A stretch of DNA of 33,487 nt from an uncultured Bacilli bacterium (lineage in GTDB: Bacteria; Bacillota_I; Bacilli_A; RF39; UBA660): positions 1 through 33,487 of the forward strand of contig CANQFF010000003.1 of the NCBI GenBank assembly GCA_947598345.1. Direction: 5' to 3'. Of this stretch, positions 1 through 7,372 are shown one piece after another. The translations under genes were made by a program, and so were the position numbers. How positions within the stretch are numbered: position 1 is the stretch's first letter; each line of letters opens with the position of its first letter. The notes under the pieces are model-generated. The model worked only from the letters and a program-made list of their open reading frames with translations. It was not told the DNA's origin and ran no database searches.

Positions 1-90
1 TTTTTATTTTTTTTCCCATTTTCTCTTACATTTGTTGTTTTTTTTAGTTAATATGACATTTACTTTTCATTCAACTCTTTTTATATTTTT

Positions 91-1011
91 TTATTTAAAT
101 ATATTTTTCTTTATCTCATTAGCAAAATTCTTATATATATTTTTTTTATTATTACACTTATTTATAAACAACATAGGATCTATTAATTCAACTTCTAGTA
201 ATAAATATTCATCATCTTGTTTAATAAAATCTAATCTTAAAAACAAATAATTTTTATACTCTTCAATACCATCTATTTTATTACATATATCCAGTAATTT
301 TTTATCAATTGTAACTTCATAAATAGTATTCTCAGTTTCTAATACACCAGAATGTCTTAATATACAATGAGAAAATTTATGATTGAAATAAATAACAGAA
401 TATTCTCCATCTTTTATACCATCCATAAAAGGTTGAATCATCATTTTACTATCATTATTACTTAAATTTACATCGTTAATATTTTTTTTATTAATTAAAT
501 AAGTATTTTTTCCACTTTCAGATATACATGGTTTCAATACTAATTTGTCATATTTATCAAAATTATTTTTCCATACATCAGATATATTGAATTTTTTTTT
601 CAAAAAAACTGTCTCAACATGTTTTATATTATATTTATCCATAAGTTTGTATTGATTTTCTTTGTCTATATTATTTTTTATTAAATCTAAATCATTAAAA
701 ACAGGAATTTTTATATTACTCAACCAATTTAAAAAGCTATCTACATCTTCTTGAAAATCCCACACACTTCTAATGATTAAAGCATCATATTTATTAAAAT
801 CAACATCACTTTTCCAAGATAATATATCAACATAAATATTTGATTTAAGTAAATAATATTTAAGTTCTATATCTTCCCTAATCTTCTCACAATATTTATC
901 ACATGATATTATTGCAATATTCTTTTCAAATTTACCTTTTTTTATAATTGAATAAATATCATTTTTTTTCTTAATAAAAATATTTTTTATTTTTCTAAGT
1001 CTTTTACGCAT
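91..1011 (-). CDS. ATP-grasp ligase, DcsG/RimK-like (substrate unknown)
   Basis: This 306-residue protein has an ATP-grasp fold of the kind seen in DcsG-like and glutathione-synthetase-like carboxylate-amine ligases. Such enzymes activate a carboxylate as an acyl phosphate and join it to an amine. The N-terminal part has the family pattern YDALIIRSVWDF (about 75-86) and an Asn-Asp-Lys segment near 113-120. The nucleotide-binding strand KLVLKPCISESGKNT (156-170) carries a candidate Lys160. The metal-binding side shows RLDF (259-262) and LLEVELIDP (271-279). The first 30 residues are a Lys-rich extension. The start is supported by GAGGA at 1018-1022, seven bases upstream, and overlaps the aminotransferase end by 25 bases, suggesting translational coupling. 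The substrate cannot be read from the sequence; a dipeptide, amide or amino-acid-derived product is possible. Fold is confident, reaction is inferred. Confidence 0.8.
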   Translation of the reverse strand: MRKRLRKIKNIFIKKKNDIYSIIKKGKFEKNIAIISCDKYCEKIREDIELKYYLLKSNIYVDILSWKSDVDFNKYDALIIRSVWDFQEDVDSFLNWLSNIKIPVFNDLDLIKNNIDKENQYKLMDKYNIKHVETVFLKKKFNISDVWKNNFDKYDKLVLKPCISESGKNTYLINKKNINDVNLSNNDSKMMIQPFMDGIKDGEYSVIYFNHKFSHCILRHSGVLETENTIYEVTIDKKLLDICNKIDGIEEYKNYLFLRLDFIKQDDEYLLLEVELIDPMLFINKCNNKKNIYKNFANEIKKNIFK

Positions 1012-2603
1012 ACAAATTCCTCATTTAAAGCCTTATGCAATCCAATAAAATTATCTATCAAATCTGGTATGTCAATAGCAAAATTAAATCTTCCAATCAT
1101 TTCATTTTCATAAGGCCAAGACATATTTTGCCCCATTATAGTTTTAAATTTACTTTTTTTGTATAAGTATTTTATTAAATCTGTTTCATTTTTAATTATA
1201 TTTCCATCTATAGATTTATCCTTAAATTCCGTGAAATCAACTACTATAAAAAATCCTGATTCTGGATATGTACACTTTCTAATTTTTAATCTTGGAATAC
1301 CATTTAATAAAATATTTTGTAAATTATCATCTTTAACATATTTACGCATATCTTTTTTTATCTTTTTTGAAATTTTTTCATCACTAACAGTTTCTATACC
1401 CTCTATCAATGTTTTTACAAAATCCAATTGATATTTATATTTTTTTATAAGAGCTTTAAAATATTTATTAGCTTGTCTATATCTTCTATTAGTACCATTA
1501 AACGCACCAGCTAAAGCTTGGACTTGAAATACTGGTAAAGAATCCATAGAAGTAAAAATTTTTTCACCTATACCTTTACAAATAGGTATAGGTGCGACTA
1601 CTGCACCTGCCCTAATACCTGCAAGGCCATATGACTTTGATAAGCCAAATAAACTTATCGTGTTATTAAAGTACTTTGGAAAAGACGCTAAAGGAATAGC
1701 CTTATCATCCAAATCAAAAGTTATATCTCTATATATTAAATCATCAATTACAAAAACACCTTTTTCTAAGCAAACATCCCCTATTCCCTTTAATATATCT
1801 ATATTTTTACTGTTCATAACTTTACCTAATGGATTATGTGGATTCATATTTAGGAATGCAACTACTCTGGGTACATAATCTAATTTACCAGCCCATTTTT
1901 TCTTTAATTCGTTATTTATTTCATCTATTCTTTCAGCTAATAATTTTGGATTAACATAAAAATTATCTTCTTCTCTTAAATTTAAAACTTCAACTCTTCC
2001 ATTTATTCTCTCGGGTTCTACCGCAAAAAGTCCATAATTTGGACCAGTCATAATAACTACATCTTCTTCTCTTAGAATCGTGTCTAATATCATTGTAAAT
2101 GCATGAGTAGTAGAACAAGCAAATATAACATTCTCAATACCTATTCCATCATAACCCTTTGATTTTTTTTCTTGAAAACCTTCCCTAATCAAATAATTAA
2201 CAAAGTGTCCTCTTGCTTTAACATGACCTTCAATACTTGGATATCTAAATAAATACTTACTTAATAATATTCTCATCATATATTCCTTTGCCATTGGAAA
2301 AGCTTTATAATTTATAGGATTTCCTGTTCTTACAGTATATATTTCTTGAACAGGTACATAATCCTTTTCATTATAAACATCAAGTTCCTGATTTAAAAGA
2401 TAAAACCCTTTTTCAATTTTTTTAATAGATGGATAAAAATCTTTTAAATCCTTTCTTTTACCAAATTGACTATATTTATTTAAATAAACTGGATTATTAT
2501 TTATAAAATTTTCTAATGCTTTTGGACAATTTTCTTTATCAAAAGATGTATTAATTATATTTATATCTTCTCCTAAACATTTTTTTATAATCTTCTTTAG
2601 CAT
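987..2603 (-). CDS. PLP-dependent class I/II aminotransferase, 538 aa
   Basis: This is a fold-type I PLP enzyme, longer than the usual 390-400 residues because of an N-terminal extension of roughly 85 residues and a charged insertion near 405-430. Visible active-site elements are NPHNPLG (254-260, Asn257 near the PLP ring), VIDD (285-288, Asp287 for the pyridine nitrogen), Tyr291, SLFGLSKS with the presumed Schiff-base Lys323, and Arg331. The length resembles aspartate 4-decarboxylase/aminotransferases, but the sequence does not match what I know of that family, so I leave the substrate open. GGAGG precedes the ATG by seven bases. A promoter lies at 2643-2671, and the ATP-grasp gene overlaps the 3' end, so the two probably act in one pathway, for example supplying and then conjugating an amino acid. 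Confidence 0.85.
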   Translation of the reverse strand: MLKKIIKKCLGEDINIINTSFDKENCPKALENFINNNPVYLNKYSQFGKRKDLKDFYPSIKKIEKGFYLLNQELDVYNEKDYVPVQEIYTVRTGNPINYKAFPMAKEYMMRILLSKYLFRYPSIEGHVKARGHFVNYLIREGFQEKKSKGYDGIGIENVIFACSTTHAFTMILDTILREEDVVIMTGPNYGLFAVEPERINGRVEVLNLREEDNFYVNPKLLAERIDEINNELKKKWAGKLDYVPRVVAFLNMNPHNPLGKVMNSKNIDILKGIGDVCLEKGVFVIDDLIYRDITFDLDDKAIPLASFPKYFNNTISLFGLSKSYGLAGIRAGAVVAPIPICKGIGEKIFTSMDSLPVFQVQALAGAFNGTNRRYRQANKYFKALIKKYKYQLDFVKTLIEGIETVSDEKISKKIKKDMRKYVKDDNLQNILLNGIPRLKIRKCTYPESGFFIVVDFTEFKDKSIDGNIIKNETDLIKYLYKKSKFKTIMGQNMSWPYENEMIGRFNFAIDIPDLIDNFIGLHKALNEEFVCVKDLEK

Positions 2604-2642
2604 AATCTAACCTCCAAGTAGTAGATTCAACTTCTATTTTCA

Positions 2643-2671
2643 ATTATATTAGAAGTTCATTTTAAAGTCAA
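2643..2671 (-). promoter_or_regulatory. Sigma-A-type promoter of the aminotransferase/ATP-grasp pair
   Basis: On the minus strand TTGACT (2666-2671) and TATAAT (2643-2648) are separated by exactly 17 bases. The -35 box lies partly inside the last codons of addA. An 8-bp perfect inverted repeat AACTTCTA/TAGAAGTT (2629-2636 and 2650-2657) brackets the -10 box and may be an operator. Confidence 0.7.
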
Positions 2672-5600
2672 TATATTAAGATCTTTTAAAACATCATCTA
2701 ATATTGAATATAGATATATATTTACACTTTTATTACTAATACTTTCAATATATTTTTTATAACCATTTAACTGATTTATATAGCTTTCATCATCAATATT
2801 TTTAGTCTTATAATCTATTATATCTATATGAGTTTCATATTCTAACATAAGATCTATAATACCCTTTTTTATTTCACCTTCACATTCATATATAAATTCA
2901 TATTCTTTAAAACAATTTATATAATCTTGATCTATATGTTTTAAAAATTTAAGAACATATAAATCTGTTGTATTCTTAAAATCTTCTGTTTCAAAAATAT
3001 AGTGAAGATGAGTTCCTTCTTTCATATTTTTATATTCTTCTTGTGTTATTAAATTATTTACTGATTTAGAATATTTTAATTCATTTACTTTTTCATATTT
3101 TATATCGTTTACCATTTGAATAATTTTATTATCTACTCTTTTTATATATTTTTTATAATTATAATTTTTTATTTTTTCATAATCATGAGTTAAAATTACT
3201 TTATTAAAATCAATATTCTTAATATATGGTTTTAATACTTTAGATATAGATTCTAACATTTTAGATATTTTGTTATATCCTAACCTAATATCATCAGGAA
3301 CTAAATGATCAAATGATTCATTTTCCAAATTAAGTGGACATATTATTATGATTTTTTCCTTTACTCTAGTTAAAGCAACATAAAAAAGTCTTATTTTCTC
3401 GCTTATAGATTCTCTAAGTTCGGTATCTAATAATAATTCCTTTAATATAGTTTGCTTAATACCATTATCAAAATAAGGCGTTATAATATTATAATTTGAA
3501 TCCACTGTAAATTTTGCTTTTTTATCATCTTCATTAGCTTGTTTATATAATCCAGTAAAATAGCATATGCTGTATTCTAATCCTTTACTTTTATGAATAT
3601 TTAATATTTTAACACTATTACTAGAATCACCATTTAATGAATATTCAATAGATCCCTTGTTTGTTATATCATTTAAATATTCAGCAAATTCAACAGGAGT
3701 ATATCCTATAGTTGATAAATTAATACTCAAATCTCTTAAATAATCCAATCTTATTATTGATTCTTTAATATTATTTGTAGTTATTAATTTTTCATAATAA
3801 TTAAAATCATTTATTATTTTATTTATTAAGTCTAAATTCGATATTTCTTTTATATCTATGTTTTTACACTTTATATATAATTCTGTTTCATAAAACTTAT
3901 TAAACTTTAATGCATCAAATATATCTTGATCAGATGTTTTAAATAAAAATGATCTAGATACACTTGTATATAAATATTTAAAATTATCATCTATTTCATT
4001 TAAATTAATTTTAACTATTAAATTTATTAAATTTCTAAGAACTATTATATCATCACTCAAAGTAATCTTTTCATTTTGAATTTGAATAATTGGAATACCT
4101 ACATACTCAAATATTTTTTTATATAAATCAAAACTTGATCCCCTATCCATTATTATTGCAAAATCACTATATTGACATGGTCTAAGTTTTTTTGTTTTTT
4201 TATCTACAACTAAATATTTATTATTTATTTTCTCTTTTATATCATAAGCTACAGTAAATATTTCTATTTCATCATTAGAAAAATCTCCTAATTCACTTTT
4301 ATCATAATTAAGTATTTCCATATTAGCATCATATGGTAATTTACAATCTTTTTCATAATTTGTATTTCCAAAGTTCATCTGATGCGATTCTTTATATTCA
4401 GCATCACCTATTTTATTATCCATAATTAAATTAAAAATTAAATTTATATTATCAAGTACTTCTTTTCTAGATCTAAAATTTTTAAGAAGATCTATTTTTA
4501 TACCACCACTATCTTTTGAATACAAATCGTATTTATCCCTAAATATATAAGGATTAGCATTTCTAAACCTATATATTGATTGTTTTATATCCCCAACCAT
4601 ATATACATTATTATTAGATATTAAATTTATAAACTCTTCTTGAATATCACTTGTATCTTGATATTCATCTACCATAATTTCATCAAAGCTATTTCTAAGT
4701 TCATCTCTAACAGAAGGATTTTCCTTTATCACTTTTATAGCCATTATCGCAATATCAGTAAAAGTGTATATATTTTTTATCTTTTTATATTCTAAAAATT
4801 TTTCATCAAATTTATTTATTATTTTTATAATCGCACTAACATATGGTTTAGTATATAGTAATGTTTCTTTCATTTCATTAGTATCATCGAATCTAGTTAA
4901 TTCTTTTAATTTTTCAACTATATTATTTATATAATCTTTATATACTTTAAAATCATCTTCACAATTTTTATTTTTTCTCGGAGAACCAATAACATTTATA
5001 TTATTTTTAATTTCATCATATGTATTAGAATTAATTAATGGCTCAATATTATAAGAAGTAAGATATTTATTATCAACCATTGAAGATAATTTTTGATAAT
5101 AATTATTTATAGAATTTTTCAAATTTACTACATTGTCAATATATTTTTTAATTTGAATATTTATAAATTCATCACTAAAATGATTTTCGATATAAGTATT
5201 TAAATATTCTTTTTTATCAGTAATTAAATCTAATTTAAGTGAAAGTTTTTTTATTATTTCTTTAATATTATCATCAGTTTTTGTAGAAAAATCATTTATT
5301 AATTTATCAAAATCTTCATCGCCATACATTTCTTCAAATATATTATTTATTATTTCATCAGTTTTTACTGTAAATATAGATGAATCCATGATAGATATAT
5401 TACTAGATAAATTTAAAAGTAAATGATATTTTTTTACTACAGATAATGCGAAAGAATCAAAGGTTGTTATATAAGCAGAATCTATATAATCTAACTGTTC
5501 TTTCAACCCTGCTGCTTTTATTGCGGATCTAATTCTATCTTTCATTTCACCTGCTGCAGCATTAGTAAAAGTAAGTATTAAAAGTCTATTTATATTCCCA

Positions 5601-5731
5601 CCATTTAATAATTTTCTTATAGTTCTTTCTGTTAATACAGCTGTTTTACCACTACCAGCTCCTGCAGATACTATTATATTAGAGCCAGTTTTTGTTATTG
5701 CTTCTTCTTGTTCCTTTGTCCATTGATTCAT
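2657..5731 (-). CDS. addA: ATP-dependent helicase/nuclease subunit A
   Basis: AddA is the helicase-nuclease subunit of AddAB, which resects double-strand breaks and loads RecA. The 1024-residue protein has a UvrD-type Walker A motif SAGAGSGKT (22-30), a Walker B/DEYQD motif near 354, VGDIKQSIYRFR near 380, a later YVALTRVKEK helicase motif, and a C-terminal RecB-type nuclease domain. In the latter GTHLHYIF, GIIDLML (957-963) and IDYKTK (972-977) give the Asp-Asp-Lys catalytic set. It is shorter than the roughly 1230-residue Bacillus protein, but all core motifs are present. AGGGAT stands just before the ATG. It is the last of three genes in addB-LRR-addA, only 19 bases after the LRR gene. Confidence 0.95.
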   Translation of the reverse strand: MNQWTKEQEEAITKTGSNIIVSAGAGSGKTAVLTERTIRKLLNGGNINRLLILTFTNAAAGEMKDRIRSAIKAAGLKEQLDYIDSAYITTFDSFALSVVKKYHLLLNLSSNISIMDSSIFTVKTDEIINNIFEEMYGDEDFDKLINDFSTKTDDNIKEIIKKLSLKLDLITDKKEYLNTYIENHFSDEFINIQIKKYIDNVVNLKNSINNYYQKLSSMVDNKYLTSYNIEPLINSNTYDEIKNNINVIGSPRKNKNCEDDFKVYKDYINNIVEKLKELTRFDDTNEMKETLLYTKPYVSAIIKIINKFDEKFLEYKKIKNIYTFTDIAIMAIKVIKENPSVRDELRNSFDEIMVDEYQDTSDIQEEFINLISNNNVYMVGDIKQSIYRFRNANPYIFRDKYDLYSKDSGGIKIDLLKNFRSRKEVLDNINLIFNLIMDNKIGDAEYKESHQMNFGNTNYEKDCKLPYDANMEILNYDKSELGDFSNDEIEIFTVAYDIKEKINNKYLVVDKKTKKLRPCQYSDFAIIMDRGSSFDLYKKIFEYVGIPIIQIQNEKITLSDDIIVLRNLINLIVKINLNEIDDNFKYLYTSVSRSFLFKTSDQDIFDALKFNKFYETELYIKCKNIDIKEISNLDLINKIINDFNYYEKLITTNNIKESIIRLDYLRDLSINLSTIGYTPVEFAEYLNDITNKGSIEYSLNGDSSNSVKILNIHKSKGLEYSICYFTGLYKQANEDDKKAKFTVDSNYNIITPYFDNGIKQTILKELLLDTELRESISEKIRLFYVALTRVKEKIIIICPLNLENESFDHLVPDDIRLGYNKISKMLESISKVLKPYIKNIDFNKVILTHDYEKIKNYNYKKYIKRVDNKIIQMVNDIKYEKVNELKYSKSVNNLITQEEYKNMKEGTHLHYIFETEDFKNTTDLYVLKFLKHIDQDYINCFKEYEFIYECEGEIKKGIIDLMLEYETHIDIIDYKTKNIDDESYINQLNGYKKYIESISNKSVNIYLYSILDDVLKDLNILTLK

Positions 5732-5750
5732 ATTATCCCTACTTCTAATT

Positions 5751-7352
5751 TTATTTTATTAATTTTTCAAATGAATTTGATTCATCATTTCTTAAAGATA
5801 CTGAAATATCTTTAAGATTAGGTATATAAACTACTTTCGCAGATCTACAAACTGGTAAAAAATTACCTACAACCTTAACTAAATTTGGAAGTAATATTTT
5901 TTTTAATTTTTGATTACGCACCATAAAACTAAATTCAGCTTTTTTTAATTTTGGAAGTACTAATTCTTCTAGACTTTCATTTAAATTTAAAAAATTACTT
6001 CCAGTTTTCTCCAAATTTGGAAGAAATAATTTTATTATAGTATTATTTTTAAATAAAAAATTATGCCCTACCTTTTTCAACATTGGTAGTGATATTTGGT
6101 TTAAAGTATTATTTTTAAACAAGAAATTATCCCCAACTTCTTCCAATTTTGGAAAATTTAAATTGATTAACTTTTGATTATCATATAAAAAGTTATCTTC
6201 TATTTTTTCTATATTTGGTAACGATAAGTTTTTTAAATCTTTGTTACTAAGCAAAAAGCATGAACCTATTTCAGTTAAATTAGGAAGTAATAATGTCTTT
6301 AAATATTTATTATGATATAAAAAATTATTTTTTGCTCTTTTAATATTACCATTATATAAACTTATTAATCTATTTCCAATATCTAAAGTTAATATAATTA
6401 TTTTACCTTCCCTTGGGGTAATTGTTATAACCTTTTTTTCTCCATTTCTTACTACTTCTATTTTTTCTATTTTACCTATACTTTCTATAAATGAATCGTC
6501 GATATTTTCATCATATGATCTTATTACTTTTTTTTGTATATCAATTATAAATGTTTCCATTAATATATATCTTTCTTTTGGAAATCTTTTAGCTTCAAAA
6601 TTTTCTATTACTACATTATTTGGGCAATAATATATATTATTAATTTCAATATTATATTTGTAATATCTTCCATCTCTTGCTCGTACATAATTAGGTATTT
6701 CAAAATTTTTTGAGACTTTGTTCTGCTTTATACCATAGTGTACTTCAAAACTTTTTGTTAATCCTTCTATTATATTATCCAAATTATTCGAAAATGTTGC
6801 ATCTGGATTAGCTACTGTATGATTATATCTATTTTTTATTGATAATGTGTGTGAACGATCCCGTGTAAACTGTATACTTATTACAGATGTTCCATATCTA
6901 TCTTGTCTAGTTGGTGAACTAAAATCCTCTCTTTTTATATCATCAACATCTTTTTTTACTGCGAAAAATACTATACAATCTTTTAATCTTCCACCTCTAA
7001 ATGTACATAATTCTTCTCGCTCAGAATAATATTTTCTAAAATTTTGTATATCTTTTTCTTTTTCACACTTATATAATGTATATCCAGCTTCATCTAATAA
7101 TTCTTCTGGTGTTTTAGATAATTTTTTTTCTTTGTCATCAATATCTATTAAACTATATATGTAATCTTTAAAAGAATCTACCATATTATTTTTTATTATA
7201 TCATAATAAAGTTCACGACTAAAAGAAAAATTAGATTCCAATAACTTAGGTAATAATCCTTCTTTTTCTAATAAAGTTGGAAATAATTCTCTACATAAAT
7301 AACAAAACTGTTCTCCATACTTTTTCTTAATTATTTTTAAATCTTGATTCAT
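5751..7352 (-). CDS. Leucine-rich-repeat protein of unknown function between addB and addA
   Basis: I do not recognise the function of this 533-residue protein. Residues 1-330 have no domain I can name; they include a CxxC (Cys17, Cys20) and a conserved-looking segment NRYNHTVANPDATFSNNLDNI (174-194, partly quoted by its ends). From about 335 to 520 there are eight or nine repeats with an exact 22-residue period, consensus xLPxLxxxgxNFLxxNxxLxxL; the Pro falls at 357, 379, 401, 423, 445, 467, 489 and 511. This resembles BspA-type or LRR_5 solenoids. No signal peptide or membrane segment is seen, so it is probably cytoplasmic. The gaps to addB and addA are about 20 bases on each side and no promoter or terminator is visible, so it should be co-transcribed with the AddAB nuclease. 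A link to AddAB function is only inferred. Confidence 0.85.
   Translation of the reverse strand: MNQDLKIIKKKYGEQFCYLCRELFPTLLEKEGLLPKLLESNFSFSRELYYDIIKNNMVDSFKDYIYSLIDIDDKEKKLSKTPEELLDEAGYTLYKCEKEKDIQNFRKYYSEREELCTFRGGRLKDCIVFFAVKKDVDDIKREDFSSPTRQDRYGTSVISIQFTRDRSHTLSIKNRYNHTVANPDATFSNNLDNIIEGLTKSFEVHYGIKQNKVSKNFEIPNYVRARDGRYYKYNIEINNIYYCPNNVVIENFEAKRFPKERYILMETFIIDIQKKVIRSYDENIDDSFIESIGKIEKIEVVRNGEKKVITITPREGKIIILTLDIGNRLISLYNGNIKRAKNNFLYHNKYLKTLLLPNLTEIGSCFLLSNKDLKNLSLPNIEKIEDNFLYDNQKLINLNFPKLEEVGDNFLFKNNTLNQISLPMLKKVGHNFLFKNNTIIKLFLPNLEKTGSNFLNLNESLEELVLPKLKKAEFSFMVRNQKLKKILLPNLVKVVGNFLPVCRSAKVVYIPNLKDISVSLRNDESNSFEKLIK
5793..6350 (-). repeat. 66-bp-period coding repeats (22-residue LRR units)
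   Basis: The coding sequence repeats with a strict 66-bp period over eight clear copies and one degenerate first copy. Two neighbouring units (starting near 6041 and 6107) are nearly identical at the DNA level over about 25 bases, which points to fairly recent internal duplication. Confidence 0.8.
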
Positions 7353-7372
7353 ATAATCCCCTGCTTTACCTA

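Noticed and set aside
1-19. Possible start (MGKKIK) of a gene running off the left edge on the minus strand.
   Set aside because: Only six codons are visible, the SD is poor, and A-rich DNA gives such starts by chance.
5793-6350. Regular repeats considered as a CRISPR-like array.
   Set aside because: The 66-bp period is in frame, translates to a uniform LRR pattern, and has no spacer/repeat structure.
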